Numbered from the stretch's first letter, positions 11,010 to 22,864 are shown. The stretch is DNA of 64,000 bases from Annona cherimola (GCA_030490835.1 CM059973.1:85823221-85887220), one strand, 5' to 3'. Notes: generated from the letters alone by a model not told the origin. Numbers and translations are program-made.

Positions 11010-12950
11010 TCATCTTGATCTCTTGGACAGCGAAGAAGACGAGGATCCACCCGATGCCGACCCCGAAACTCCATTCCACTGAAACAAATTTGAAATATAG
11101 CTTTCCAAATCTTCCGGCGCGAATCTCACCGGACTGCACCCAATCGCACCCCTCATCAACTCGCCCCGATAAGTATCGTACAAAACCCGATACGCCGGCA
11201 CGATACTCTTCGTCACCAACGCCTTGATTCTCTCTCTCAACCTTCCGTCCGGCACCACCCACTCCGACTGCGCCGTGCAAGCCGTCTCGAAGGCGTAGTT
11301 GAATTCCTGGAACCTCTCTCTCGCTCTCTCCGCCCCCATCATCTCCGCCGTTGGGTTCTCCGGCAATACCGCGGCCACCTTGCTCCACGCCGCGCGCTTG
11401 TAGTTGGCCGCGTATTGGAGGACTTTAGCCTCGTGGTTCGCCGCCCAGGAGTCGCCCAGCATCTTCCGCAGGCTGCAGCTGTGGGCTTTCGAGATGACGT
11501 ACTGGAGGTTGTTGGCGAGGAAGAGATAGGAGAGCGCGACGTCTTTGTGGAGCTCGGCTTTGCCGTCGAGCTTGCAGAGGAGGACCAAGACGAGCCACTC
11601 GAGGCGGGGGGCGATCGCCGAGAGGGGGTCCTCCGGCGAGGGCGAGTTGAAGAGCAATGCGTCGGGCAGCGGGCTCTGCATTTCGAACGGGAAGTCGGCG
11701 AAGATGTCGGCGAGGATTTCGGAGTAGTCGGAGAGGAGGCATATGTAGTTCATGACGTAGCGAGTGAGGGGATGTAGGCCTCCACCGGCTGTAGGTTGTC
11801 TGGAGCTATCTTTCTGGATGGCGGTTTCCAAGTCTATGAGCATGGCTCGGATACCTTGGCCGAGCTTGACCATGGAACCGACGGCCTGGATTCGGACAGC
11901 GGACGTGGATTCGAAGGAGAAAATGGTCTCGATATCGAGCCAGAGGTCGGAGATGGTGCCGTAGAGGTCCAGGAACCGGAACATCTTCTCCGGCGATTTC
12001 TTGCATTTGGCGACGGACTCCGCAAACGCCAGGAGATGGACGGCGGCTTCCTTGGTGATATCGGCGAAGCAGGATTCCTTGATGAAGGCGGAGGAGGCGA
12101 AGACGTGGTCGCACAGCAGCCGTTCGCAGCGGAAGAGGGTACGGACGGCGAACTTCGTGATCTGCGCCCAGTCATTGATCTTCTGCTCCAGTGCATCCCA
12201 CTCCATCTTCTGTGTCTGGCTCGAACTGACGCTGATGTCGAACCCGAGCCGATAGATTCCCTCGTCGACGATCGACTTCCTGATGATTCTGTATATCTTG
12301 ATGCATTCTCCGCCGTACCCACATGAGATCATGCACTCCGCAATCGCCCGGAGGTCCATCATGGCCTTCGACGCCTCCTGCTCGATCTCCTGGATCGAGT
12401 CTCCTCCTGCGGTTTGGATCTCTTCCAGCTTAGACCCGATCTCGTCTTCGTAGTCCGAAAGCGCCGTCGATATGGTGGTGGCGGTGGACATCGACTGTAC
12501 CGGGTCCATCTGGTCTCGGTTGGTGAGGAGGATCTGGTAGAACTCCTTCCCGAGCCTCCTCATGGCCTTCTCCATGAGGTTCTGGGCTTGGACGAGCTTG
12601 TGGGAGGCGGAGCTGTGGGTAGCGTAGAAGTGTATGGATCGGTGGAGGTCTCTGACGGACCGGAGGAATTCCCGGGCTTCTTGGCGGTTTTCGACGTCGA
12701 AGAGGTAGTGGGAAGAGGTGGAGGAATGTGTGTGGTCTGCGTCCCACTTGATGATGATGGGTTCTGCCGTGGCGATGTTCCCGTCCATCATGGTTTCCGA
12801 GAAGGTGGGGTGGACAGGGGAGGGAGGACGGCGCACGGGGTAAGTCGGGGAGGAGGGAAAAACATGGGGAGGAGACGATGGAAGCATGTGTGGCGGAGGA
12901 GATATGGAACGGCGAAGGAAGAAGAGAGATCTCATCCCTTTCCTGGCCAT
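11010..12950 (-). CDS. exocyst subunit EXO70 family protein, copy 1 (EXO70H-like), intact
   Basis: A single-exon frame of 646 aa. EXO70 proteins are rod-shaped subunits of the octameric exocyst, which tethers secretory vesicles at the plasma membrane and binds acidic phospholipids. The N-terminus MARKGMRSLFF and a Pro/Ser-rich stretch (about 15-48) precede the SETMMDGN...IIIKWD motif (51-70) typical of plant E/F/G/H EXO70s. An acidic linker (DYEDE, 166-170) is followed by RAIAECMISCGYGGEC (201-216) and the hallmark HPLTRYVMNY (393-402). The C-terminal motif FAPEDLESYISNLF (about 610-623) is followed by a Ser-rich tail. Intronless structure and about 630-aa length are normal for the group. GC content is far above the flanks. 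This is the most diverged of the five copies: it has HYLFDVENRQEA in place of the SSSYA...VTSLF segment of copies 2, 3 and 5. The start ATG at 12950 opens the conserved RKGMRS tag. Clade H is inferred; EXO70 family membership is secure. Confidence 0.93.
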   Translation of the reverse strand: MARKGMRSLFFLRRSISPPPHMLPSSPPHVFPSSPTYPVRRPPSPVHPTFSETMMDGNIATAEPIIIKWDADHTHSSTSSHYLFDVENRQEAREFLRSVRDLHRSIHFYATHSSASHKLVQAQNLMEKAMRRLGKEFYQILLTNRDQMDPVQSMSTATTISTALSDYEDEIGSKLEEIQTAGGDSIQEIEQEASKAMMDLRAIAECMISCGYGGECIKIYRIIRKSIVDEGIYRLGFDISVSSSQTQKMEWDALEQKINDWAQITKFAVRTLFRCERLLCDHVFASSAFIKESCFADITKEAAVHLLAFAESVAKCKKSPEKMFRFLDLYGTISDLWLDIETIFSFESTSAVRIQAVGSMVKLGQGIRAMLIDLETAIQKDSSRQPTAGGGLHPLTRYVMNYICLLSDYSEILADIFADFPFEMQSPLPDALLFNSPSPEDPLSAIAPRLEWLVLVLLCKLDGKAELHKDVALSYLFLANNLQYVISKAHSCSLRKMLGDSWAANHEAKVLQYAANYKRAAWSKVAAVLPENPTAEMMGAERARERFQEFNYAFETACTAQSEWVVPDGRLRERIKALVTKSIVPAYRVLYDTYRGELMRGAIGCSPVRFAPEDLESYISNLFQWNGVSGSASGGSSSSSLSKRSR

Positions 12951-13143
12951 ATGTCACGCACAGGCCTTAATTTAACTTTGGATTGGCGTTTCTACTCTTT
13001 TGGGTAATCTTTTTAATTAGAGACGGGCTTATATGATGAGTATGTGTCTTGAAGTGAAAGAATTGGGAATGAAGGATGGCTAATGAAATGGTTTTAATTA
13101 GCTTTTCTAAGGTTTTGGAACGGATGATTGGAAATTGGAATGC

Positions 13144-13149
13144 TTTATA
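13144..13149 (-). promoter_or_regulatory. TATA-like box of EXO70 copy 1
   Basis: The minus strand reads CCTTTTATAAAGC, placing TATAAA about 195 bp upstream of the ATG at 12950. This is further out than in copies 2, 3 and 5, and the box sequence differs. Confidence 0.4.
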
Positions 13150-13159
13150 AAAGGAGGGT

Positions 13160-15776
13160 GTGTGGAAGGGTTCAATTATAAATGGTCAGAGAGTGGAGTT
13201 GAGTTGAACGACAAGGCATCCACGTTTCTTCGGGTAACTTTCGGAAGTAACGAAAATACCTTCGTTTGTTCGTTTTGATCATTTGCATTCGGCGGACGGC
13301 AATTATTTTTTTAAAAAAGGATTCTTTCTGCTATCTAAGGCTCTAACTATCATCCGAGCAGTCTGACCGTGTCCCCAATAAGCAAAAAGTGCCCACGTCA
13401 ATCTCTAAAAGTCGAATTGTGTTGCTCCATCGAATGCAAGGACTAATTAATTAATTTTCGGTGTCCGGTGGCTCCAATGGGTTATTCTAATAACTATGCA
13501 ATGTTTGTCAATTCAAAGGTCAATCCGCTTCCCTAAATCAATAACATAATTCAAGCTCTTCGTGTGTTGGAAGAAATATGATGATGGCTATTCTTTTTCG
13601 ATTTCAGAGTTTTTATTCATGTTTTTCATTAATTTTAACGGTTCTTTTCATTCATACCTATATAATTTCATTGAAGGGTCACTACTTTCAAAAAATTGTA
13701 GCGATACATACTTTTCCTGTAATTATTTGTGCATATGAAAAGACATAACATAAAAAGGAAAAATTGCCTCAAAATTTATATGAATGTTCCTAGTTGATTT
13801 CAAATAGTTTGAAAAAGAAGAATATAAGTGTCATTGCTTCAACTGTAACTCCTCTTGTACGGTCACCATTATTGCCACCATTTATCACCCACTAAAGATA
13901 GTTGTTAGTTTATACTCATCTTAAGTTGTCAATTTACCAAATTTTAAATTTGGTCATTCTTTTCTTCAATCACCTATGCCCATGATACCATGTCACATAA
14001 CATACTAGCTTGTTACTATTCGGAAAAAAAAAACAAAAACACACTATTGTAGTCGTAGATGGAAAAACTCATCTTTACTTTGCATTAATAATGGCAATGA
14101 CCACCAAGTGTAGTCAGGGCATTTTTGTCATTTTGAATTCCCATCCATACAACCTTGGAAGTGATATATACAAAATTTCTCACAGATGACATAGGTATCA
14201 CCATAATTTTTAAAAATTAGAGACATAATTACAATTTAATGAAAAATTTCTTGATTCTACAAAATATATTTTTAATTGGTTTGTGCAATATTGCCTCTCG
14301 TTCGATATTATAATCGAGCTTAAATCGTATATGGGAGATAATAATAAGCTCACAACTATTCACATTCAACTAAAATTTAGATGTTTTGACTGTATCTTTA
14401 GCTTAGTAACAACGCATTTGAGCATGAGTTTCCTAGTTCAGGGTTCAAAACCCTATGATAACTAAGTCCAAAATTATTGACCCTTCCATACTATCAGCAA
14501 ACTATTAGTTCTCCTCATTAAATTCTTTTGCAAAATGTTTGATAAAAATACTACCTTTAAATATTTAGAGATCATATGAAAACCAAAACTAAAAGTACTG
14601 ATTATCAGCAATGATATTATGTTCAATATTACTATGATTCGTTACTAATATTAAATATCATTAAATACCTATTTAACATCCTCTTATATATGAGCTTTGT
14701 TTGTAAAAATATTTTTATTATCTAATTTACAGGGACTTTTCTGTTCTTTTTAGCACATTAACCTCATCTGGGTCAGCATTTGAGTTTTCAAATGCAGTCG
14801 CTCAGTCGAAGTCGCTCTAATGTTTTGATCGAGGGTGTCGGGAGAATGAAATATAGATACAGCTCGGTCTAAATCGAACTAGCAAATTACATGGCATGAC
14901 CTCGTCATCAGCTACATACGCACTGCTACATCTGTCAAACAATATTTCTCTTTAAGGAAGAAACAAACAATATTTTTCTTTCATATATATTCACATTTAC
15001 TTCCTCTCCTCTTGGGGTCTTCTTTTCTGCCTGTTTGAGTTGCCTCTTCTCCAGCAAATTTCTGACATTTAATTACATAGAAATTAAACCGATTAATTCC
15101 TTCCATGTAGAGATGAATCAATACACACAATAATTTTTGGCAATTAATAATTGAACGTACTATTATTTCTAATTCAGTATATATATAGGTTTTAGGAGAG
15201 TGAGTCGTTAAAGGAAGAGAACTAATATACTGTTTCTATCTAATTAAGTATATATAGGTTTCCCAATTTTTTTTTTTTTTTTAAAAAGTATATATAGGCT
15301 TCAGGAGAGTCCGTCATTAAAGGAAGAGAACTAATATAAAACTAGACATGTCCGACTGTTTCCTCTCGTCTTTCTAAGATTTGTATCTTTCCTGCTATCA
15401 TCATCCTCAAAAACAAAAGGTGGGATGGATGCATGGATGCATTTAGAGGTGCGAGAGGACTGGCCTAGTAGTGTGGCCTGCGAGGCTGCCAGCCCAGTGC
15501 CTGCGGGAAGCTTTGGCAACAGCTTGCACTTAACGCTATGGATCTGCCAATACATGGCACAACATTTCGCGAACCAATTCATGTAACGCTATTTGTCATA
15601 GGTACGCACATGGGATTCCACATCCGTATCATATGGAAGTCTTCATAACTCACTATAAATTTTTTTTTTTTTTTTTTTTTTTTTTATGGAAACTAAGGTT
15701 GGGGACCCCAATTATATCTTTTTCACTTTTCGACTTTAGGGGAGTCAGTTTGAGGGGTGTGTTAGCATGTGATCTC
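13160..15776. other. intergenic region, no gene recognised
   Basis: AT-rich, with a T-tract at 15269-15284 and a longer one at 15660-15685. A short self-repeat (TATATATAGGTTTTAGGAGAG near 15179, again TATATAGGCTTCAGGAGAG near 15290) brackets the first T-tract. No coding potential that I can support. Confidence 0.45.
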
Positions 15777-16716
15777 ACCATACTAATTATAATATTGAAC
15801 GTTGATATATTAATTTCGTTTAACATTGCATAACAGTGCAATCCTATTTTAAGCTATTTTCTTAATTTAATTAAATAATTATTTCGGAATATCCCAAGAT
15901 ATTAGTTTTTGTGGCCCTGGCTTAATTAGGCCAGTCAGTTCGCATGCATGTTTTAGGTCCAACGTTTTCACATGTTTGACAACACACATAATTTTTTAAC
16001 TTAAAATTTTTTTACCATTCACAATTATCATATTTTTAAAAATATTTCTTTACATTTTCTTATATAATTATCATACTTTTAAGTCAATTCTACACAACTA
16101 TCCATACAATTAATTTATCTATTTTAATTTTATTATATTTACCTTTCATCATTACTCATATCAAAAAAATTTACACAAAAGGCTTTGCATAAAAAAATTT
16201 ATTACTTCCCAAACACATCCATAATAAAAAAATATTAATTATGTACCATGAAATTGTTAACTTGATTAATATGCTACTCCAAAGAGTTCATTAATTATAT
16301 ATTCACATGAAACGAAGACACTTAATGGTTTGAAAAATTAAATCCTACAGTTTCACTTTTCTATTAAAATGTTCTTTTAAGAATATTAAGGCAGTTTTTT
16401 TTCTTGTTGTGAAAATTTTGGAGCCTTTTTGTGTTGTATGCTGGCTTTTCTTTCACAGCGAACTTCATAAATGGATCCATAATTGTGGAAGAAAATTTTA
16501 GAAGTGCAGAAAGATGGTGGGTAAATAAAAACAGCCCTTGTTATAATTGCATGTCTCAAGACAACGAGGAAAAAAAGCCCATTCTCCCAAACTTACAATT
16601 GTGCCTGAGGAAGAATTCTGTAGCATTATGTATTCATAACGTGACTTCTATATCTGGAGATCTAGAAAACTAGGGGAAATTTCTAGCATTCAGTTCACGT
16701 TTTAATTGAGATTTTC

Positions 16717-16720
<4 letters not shown>
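15777..16720. repeat. duplicated block, copy 1 (about 0.94 kb)
   Basis: Nearly the whole block recurs at 18013-18950 in the same orientation, starting ACCATACTAATTATAATATT in both. It includes a family A element (15970-16222) and a short open stretch (16431-16673, NFINGSIIVEENFRSA...). That stretch is also present in the second copy but diverges in frame at its end, so it is probably not a protein-coding exon. The second copy lacks a few bases near TTAGTTTTTGTGGCCCTGG (15892-15910). Confidence 0.8.
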
Positions 16721-16748
<28 letters not shown>

Positions 16749-17060
16749 TCTAGAAAATCAGGCAAAATTTCTAGCATTCAGTTCACGTTTTAATTGAGAT
16801 TTCTGAAATATATATATATACTTCTATATCTGGAGATCTAGAAAATCAGGGAAAATTTCTAGCATTCAGTTCACGTTTTAATTGAGATTTCTGAAATATA
16901 TATATATACTTCTATATCTGGAGATCTAGAAAATCAGGGAAAATTTCTAGCATTCAGTTCACGTTTTAATTGAGATTTCTGAAATATATATATATATACT
17001 TCTATATCTGGAGATCTAGAAAATCAGGGAAAATTTCTAGCATTCAGTTCATGTTTTAAT
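16645..17060. repeat. 88-bp minisatellite, array 1
   Basis: Units start CTTCTATATCTGGAGATCTA at 16645, 16821, 16909 and 16999, with a partial unit at 16747. The period is 88-90 bp. Each unit contains AGCATTCAGTTCACGTTTTA and ends in a variable (TA)n run, the likely source of length change. Confidence 0.85.
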
Positions 17061-18012
17061 CAATGTTATCATAACCGAACCGGTGATTGAATCGGTAAAG
17101 GGACTGGTCTGGTTCGAACCGGTGACGTCAGCATGACATATTTATGAGGTCATAAATATTAAGTTATTTTTAAATTTTAAATAAATATATTGATCCTGTA
17201 GGAGTATGAGACTGGTTTTCACTTTCAGATGAGTTTGATGATAACATGATGATTAAATAGTTACCTAAAATAGTACAATAAAAGATTTATTTATCATGCA
17301 TTTAACAACATTTTCTCAAATAGACAATTAAAATAATTTTGCCAATATTATCAGCATATAAACAATCAAAGGCAAACAATCAACAATAAATCATGCAAAC
17401 AACCTGTTCAATAATATCTCCAACATCACCATACAAACAATCAATAAAAAATCATGCAAACAACCTGTTCAACTAATTAAACCAAGATCGGCATACAATC
17501 AATATGCTATTCAACCTACATATAGATTAATTTCAACTACTCCTGTCAATAATACAACAAATGGAATAATGCCAACATATGTGCAAGGCTATAGTGGAAC
17601 TTTCATCAGATTACCCGGAAATATAAATTAAATGTCCAGATAGCTAATCTTATATTTTTCCCATTAAAAATATATGCCCAATCACAACTTAAATGTCCAG
17701 ATAGCTAATAATATATTTTTTCCCATTAAAAATATACGCCCAATCACAAATTAAATGTCCAGATAGCTAATCTTAATTAAATGATCTAGGTTCATCATCC
17801 TTCATGTATTTTGTTAAAATGCACACAATAAAAGATACAAACAAGAAATCATATGAACCTCTCAATCGTTTCTCGCCGGAGCAAGTGTGCGGAGATGAAC
17901 AAATCGGAAATGAAGAAGAGTACGTAGAGAGGAAAAAGAAGAAACAGGATAGAGGAACTAAGGAGGCAGGGACGAATCTAGCACGACAACGGGAGGATTG
18001 ACATATATATAT
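17061..18012. other. spacer between the duplicated blocks, with two short tandem repeats
   Basis: Begins with CATAACCGAACCGGTGATTG, a sequence style common at the edges of plant DNA transposons. It has a roughly 60-bp tandem repeat around 17385-17475 (ATCATGCAAACAACCTGTTC twice). A 61-62 bp repeat at 17628, 17689 and 17751 starts TTAAATGTCCAGATAGCTAA. A short open frame at 17804-18001 has no recognisable domain. Confidence 0.55.
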
Positions 18013-18950
18013 ACCATACTAATTATAATATTGAACGTTGATATATTAATTTCGTTTAACATTGCAAAACAGTGCAATCCTATTTTAAGCTATTTTCTTA
18101 ATTTAATTAAATAATTATTTCGGAGTATCTTTTGTGACCCTGGCTTAATTAGGCCAGTCGGTTCGCATGCATGTTTCAGGTCTAACGGTTTCACATGTTT
18201 GACAACACACAGAATTTTTTAACTTAAAATTTTTTACCATTCACAATTATCATATTTTTTAAAAACATTTCTTTACATTTTCTTATATAATTATCATACT
18301 TTTCAGTCAATTCTACATAGCTATCCATACAATTAATTTATCTATTTTAATTTTATTATATTTACTCTTCATCGTTACTCATATAAAAAAAATTTACACA
18401 AAAAGCTTTGCATAGAAAAATTTATTACTTCCCAAACACATCCATAATAAAAAAAATATTAATTATGTACCATGAAATTGTTAACTTGATTAATATGCTA
18501 CTCCAAAGAGTTCATTAATTATATATTCACATGAAACGAAGACACTTAATGGTTTGAAAAATTAAATCCTACAGTTTCACTTTTCTATTAAAATGTTCTT
18601 TTAAGAATATTAAGGCAGTTTTTTTTTTTTTTTTGTTGTGCAAATTTTGGAGCCTTTTTGTGTTGTATGCTAGCTTTTCTTTCACAACGAACTTCATAAA
18701 TGGATCCATAATTGTGGAAGAAAATTTTAGAAGTGCAAAAAGATGGTGGGTAAATAAAAACAGCCCTTGTTATAGTTGCATGTCTCAAGACAACGAGGAA
18801 AAAAAGCCCAATTCTCCCAAACTTACAATTGTGCGTGAGGAAGAATTCTGTAGCATTATGTATTCATAACGTGACTTCTATATCTGGAGATCTAGAAAAC
18901 CAGGAAAAATTTCTAGCATTCAGTTCACGTTTTAATTGAGATTTTTGAAA
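18013..18950. repeat. duplicated block, copy 2
   Basis: Direct repeat of 15777-16720 with an offset of about 2236 bp at its start. It shares the family A element (18192-18442) and the run into the minisatellite. Differences are scattered substitutions, T-tract length (18619-18633) and small deletions, so the duplication is not very recent. Confidence 0.8.
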
Positions 18951-19125
18951 TATATATATATATATACTTCTATATCTGGAGATCTATATACTTCTATATC
19001 TGGAGATCTAGAAAACCAGGGAAAATATATATACACTCTTCTATCTCTGGAGATCTAGAAAACCAGGGAAAATTTCGCATTCGGTTCACGTTTTAATTGA
19101 GATTTTTGAAATATATATATATATA
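18872..19125. repeat. 88-bp minisatellite, array 2
   Basis: Further units of the repeat in array 1 follow the second block: CTTCTATATCTGGAGATCTA at about 18873 and in shortened units near 18966 and 18989. A unit with CTCTTCTATCTCTGGAGATC lies near 19034. More irregular than array 1. Confidence 0.75.
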
Positions 19126-19126
19126 A

Positions 19127-19420
19127 AGCTGTTTTGGTGCATGCTGCTCCGGTGCAGTTGCCCAAAAAATAGGCTTAACACATATTAAAATGTAATGAAA
19201 TTTTATACAATCATTTATCTATATATAAATTATACTTTAGATGGTTTAGATGTTGAAAAAAAACTTTAAAATTATTATTTATATTAAACTATTTTATTAC
19301 GTTGAATTTATATAATTTTCAGATGAGGTTCATACACATATTCGATTGGAATAAAAATTGATACGATAATCGAATACATTATTTTAAATGTGGGGATGCA
19401 TCTTGTCAATGATGGCATCT
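19127..19420. mobile_element. MITE-like element related to the 28278-28570 hairpin
   Basis: The left part, GCTCCGGTGCAGTTGCCCAA then AAAATAGGC, is the inverted form of GGCAACTGCACTGCACCGGA at 28543-28562. The interior has the family phrases ATGGTTTAGATGTTGAAAA and TCGAATACATTATTTTAAAT. Non-coding. Confidence 0.45.
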
Positions 19421-21014
19421 AGTCGATAGATCAATGCGTGAATGTACTGTATAATTCATAGAATGCAGCCTCGGAATTGGTAATCTACAGAGGAAAGCGA
19501 TCATTAACAAGTCAATGACTCATGACAATGGACAGGGCGTGATTCTCGAGGGTAATGCAATTTAACAAGTAAAAGGGCCATGTTCTACAAGAGTTTCTAA
19601 ATTATTTAAGACCAACATTTATTACCTAAGATTTTTTATATTCACGTTTCTCGAATTAAATGATGCGCATATATGTTGGCCATGGTTTTGTGACTTTATC
19701 CCGACCTTCTGCTACAAAAATATAAATCCGGCTAGACAGGGTGGACTGGGCTGGGTTAGCTTCGGCCCAACCTTAATTTCCTTTCCTGGGGATTAGGTCT
19801 TTATATCTTTGCTCATCTCCTACCAACTAGGCTTACCATTGATTAGGGCCTAATTAATTCTGAAAAGATAGGTTGAAAAGAAAAATAAGTTTTGCATGAC
19901 ACGGAAATTTGTATTCGCGCCGTTTATTTCTCTCACATGTTCTTTTGGTGTAATTAGTATATTAATTTCAAGATGAATTCCATGCTTATTCTTAGTTTTT
20001 AAAATTTTAAATAAATTTTCAAAAACTATATCATCTAGCTGTTATGTTTATACATATATATTTATTTATGATTTCAAAAAATCTTATATTTCAAACTTGA
20101 TTATACTATATTAAATTATATATGTTTTTGAAAATTTTAATTAGTCGCATATTTACTTTCAAAAGATACTAGTTTTTCCAAGATATAAATTTTCAATAAA
20201 GATTATTTTTGTTAGTATATATCTTAAAAGAAAACGTGTTGAATGCGATAGATGTTTTAGAATAAAAAATATTTTTTAAAATCTAAGATCTAAATGTAAG
20301 CATGGAAGGTTCCGCGCTTACATGAGTATTGAATAATTACCTTAATTTTTCAATGGAAAATCGTGCAACAGTATTGTATTGTTGCGTTTGTTCGTTTTTT
20401 CAGGGATCGACTGCGTAGTACATAATGCGTACTCTTTTACAATGTGGAGCACAATTTTATAAGTGCAACTTTATTTTAGCTGAATTAAGATTGAGTTTAT
20501 ACAAGTTATGTTATAATGCGTATGCACATTTTTAAGTTAATTCATCATCATAAATACATGTCGCAAAAATTGCATTTCTGAAGAATTATTTGAATTTATG
20601 ACTTTGTTAGGATTAATTGTTGAAATTAAACATGAGTAAACTGTGTATAAAAAATACTAATAGAATTTCGTGAACTACTTAAAATTTTATATTTATCGGA
20701 ACATTTTTATATATTTTAGAATATTTTACCTAAATGAAATATATATGAATGAGGTTTATGTGAGACTGACTCGAATCCGTTGAATAAATGATATATTATC
20801 CCATTATTAATGATTATCTAGAATGAGAGAAGTTTCTCGGAATAATAACAATAGAAAATCTGCAAATAATCCTCACTGTGGTATCGATGGATTTTAACCT
20901 TGTGATAGACAGTGATGTTTGTATCTGGATTGCCGCGTTGGAATATTAGACAAATGCGTTAGATGTCCCTTTCGATCCGTGTCGGCACATCAACAGTTTA
21001 CGCATACCTTTCGG
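19421..21014. other. intergenic region, no gene recognised
   Basis: AT-rich, with no frame, RNA gene or complete transposon that I can support. A somewhat GC-richer patch lies near 19730-19800. Confidence 0.45.
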
Positions 21015-21423
21015 ATCCCAATCATATACACCCGGGTGCATTCAGCCTCAATGCACCCGGGTGTACTACACCCATTTTTTTTGAAATTTTTTTGAAATTT
21101 TTTTCATGAATCTGTTAATATAGGTTTTTTTAACATATGTGTCAATTTTTACTATTTTTGGAGATTTTTAGATATTTTTTTAAGATTTTTAAAAATCAGT
21201 TGCATTTTCCGTAATTTAAAATTACCGAAAATGCCACTGATTTTTAAAAATCTTAAAAAAATATCTAAAAGTCTCCAAAAATAGTAAAAATTTATACATA
21301 TGTTAAATAAATCTATATTAACCATTGTGTAAAAAAATTTTCAAAAAAAAATAATAAAAAAAGGGTGTAGTACACCCGGGTGCATTGAGCCTCAATGCAC
21401 CCGGGTGTATGTGATTGGGATCG
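21015..21423. mobile_element. family C MITE with palindromic termini and target-site duplication
   Basis: A 409-bp inverted-repeat element flanked by CTTTCGG at 21008-21014 and 21424-21430, the probable target-site duplication. Each end carries a 39-bp hairpin: 21371-21409 is a perfect 19+1+19 palindrome built on TACACCCGGGTGCATTGAG, and 21027-21065 is the same with one mismatch. The central part is a second, larger inverted repeat (GATTTTTAAAAATC region). Non-coding. Confidence 0.8.
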
Positions 21424-21430
21424 CTTTCGG

Positions 21431-22139
21431 CCTGTCTACCAATCAAGTTGGGTTGAATATATAATGAGGGTTTGAAAAAGAAACTAGGATTTTGCTTCGG
21501 ATGCAAGTTTTTTTTTTTTTTTTTAATTCCCCCTTTAAACTATGTGTCTACTTGTCTTCCACACTTGACGCGTTGTCATTGAACATTAATGGAAGTGTGT
21601 TGCTCCTTTCAGATATACGTACCAAGCAATCTCACCGGGAAAACTAGTTCCGAACGTATCGTTCTCATGTTGGAGTCAATCTTTAAAGATTGTGATATTA
21701 TATAATGGATTTTTTACTTGTTATTATTTTGTATTTTTAATATATATATTTTTATTTTCTTCTTTGCAGTTTATGTCACCTGCGAATAGCAAAGATGGCA
21801 GGGGTCTTGGACCCTTTGATGATGTCCCGGTTTGATGAGGCATACAAGCTGTGTCTTCCTTACTAGATATTGGGAATTTGTTTTCCTTGTACGCCTCCTG
21901 AGCTAGATAAGATATGAAAATTGTAATTGGGTTGGGCATGTGAATTACATATACCATCAAAAAAAGTATATTTAGTATGTATATCAAAATTTATCATTTT
22001 TATATTCTTATACATACTTCTTACAAAATTTCAAAAATAAAAAAGTTCATGCTTTCACAATTTTTTATTTTTACAATTTTATAAAAATATATAAGACTTT
22101 AAAAAAGGATAAATTTTGGTATATTACTAAATAAAATTG
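21431..22139. other. intergenic region, no gene recognised
   Basis: Contains a T-tract at 21509-21524 and AT-rich DNA. A short minus-strand frame at 21724-21987 has no recognised domain. Confidence 0.4.
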
Positions 22140-22385
22140 ACACATAAAGTGTAGAAAGTTTTGAATGAGTAGAAAATGATGTGATATGCTAGGGGTAATA
22201 GTGATGAGTAAAAAAATAAAGTTAAAATAAATAAATTAGTTATATGAATAATTATGTAGAAATGATCGAAAAATAATGTAAATGTATAAAAATATACGAA
22301 GAAATAATTTAAAATAAGACAATTATAAAAATTGAGAAGTTTGGTTTGAAAAGTTTTTTGCTTTTACCAAACATGCCCACAATTT
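22140..22385. mobile_element. MITE, family A (inverted relative to 5845)
   Basis: Contains ATGATGTGATATGCTAGGGG, AAATAAATTAGTTATATGAA and GTAGAAATGATCGAAAAAT, reverse-complement versions of family A phrases, and ends CCAAACATGCCCA. Non-coding. Confidence 0.55.
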
Positions 22386-22864
22386 AAAATTTTTAGAAAT
22401 TCATGAGACTATTACTTAGCATTTTATAATACTTCATAACCCAACCTTTGGGGCCCATATAACTGGTACAACCCAGATTTTTCAGGGCAACCATGAAGAA
22501 TTTGGTTAAAACGCGGGGAACTCCAGGGCCTTTACGATGAGACAAAAAATTAGCTTAATCACACACCTTTTTCAAGTGTGATCTCCGTGAAAAACCATTG
22601 AAAACCGGAGTGGATTTTCTATGATTTTCCTTATGTTGTCGTGAAAATCGACTTTCAGTTATTGAATTTAAGGAAAGTTTTTACTTTTACGTGGGTCTAT
22701 GCAAAAATAACAATGGGCTAACGCGTAGCATTTGGACCATGAGTTGGTTGGTTGCACCAGAACACACCTGTTCAAACATTTTCAGTTATTGACTGGAATT
22801 CCTTGTGACGTGGGATCCAATCGCCCGTCGAAAACAAAAATGTACAAACGAATGAAAATGAAGA
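22386..22864. other. intergenic region, no gene recognised
   Basis: No supported gene. It ends with AAAATGAAGA (22855-22864), which is repeated after the LINE fragment. Confidence 0.4.

Noticed and set aside
11415..13007. Long open frames on the plus strand opposite EXO70 copy 1
   Set aside because: Antisense shadows of a GC-rich coding sequence; no domains and no codon-level support.
16431..16673. Possible exon (NFINGSIIVEENFRSA...) present in both duplicated blocks
   Set aside because: The two copies diverge in frame at their ends with no splice evidence, so similarity is explained by the DNA duplication alone.
16645..17060. CRISPR-like array
   Set aside because: The units are contiguous 88-bp tandem repeats without unique spacers, in a plant genome.
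17804..18001. 65-residue basic frame in the spacer of the duplicated block
   Set aside because: Short, Lys/Glu-rich, no homologue recognised, and surrounded by tandem repeats.
15777..19125. Reading the two 0.9-kb blocks as LTRs of a retrotransposon
   Set aside because: No TG...CA ends, primer-binding site, polypurine tract, gag-pol or target duplication was seen.
21027..21409. Rho-independent terminator-like hairpins
   Set aside because: The strong hairpins belong to a MITE in nuclear plant DNA; bacterial-type terminators are not expected.
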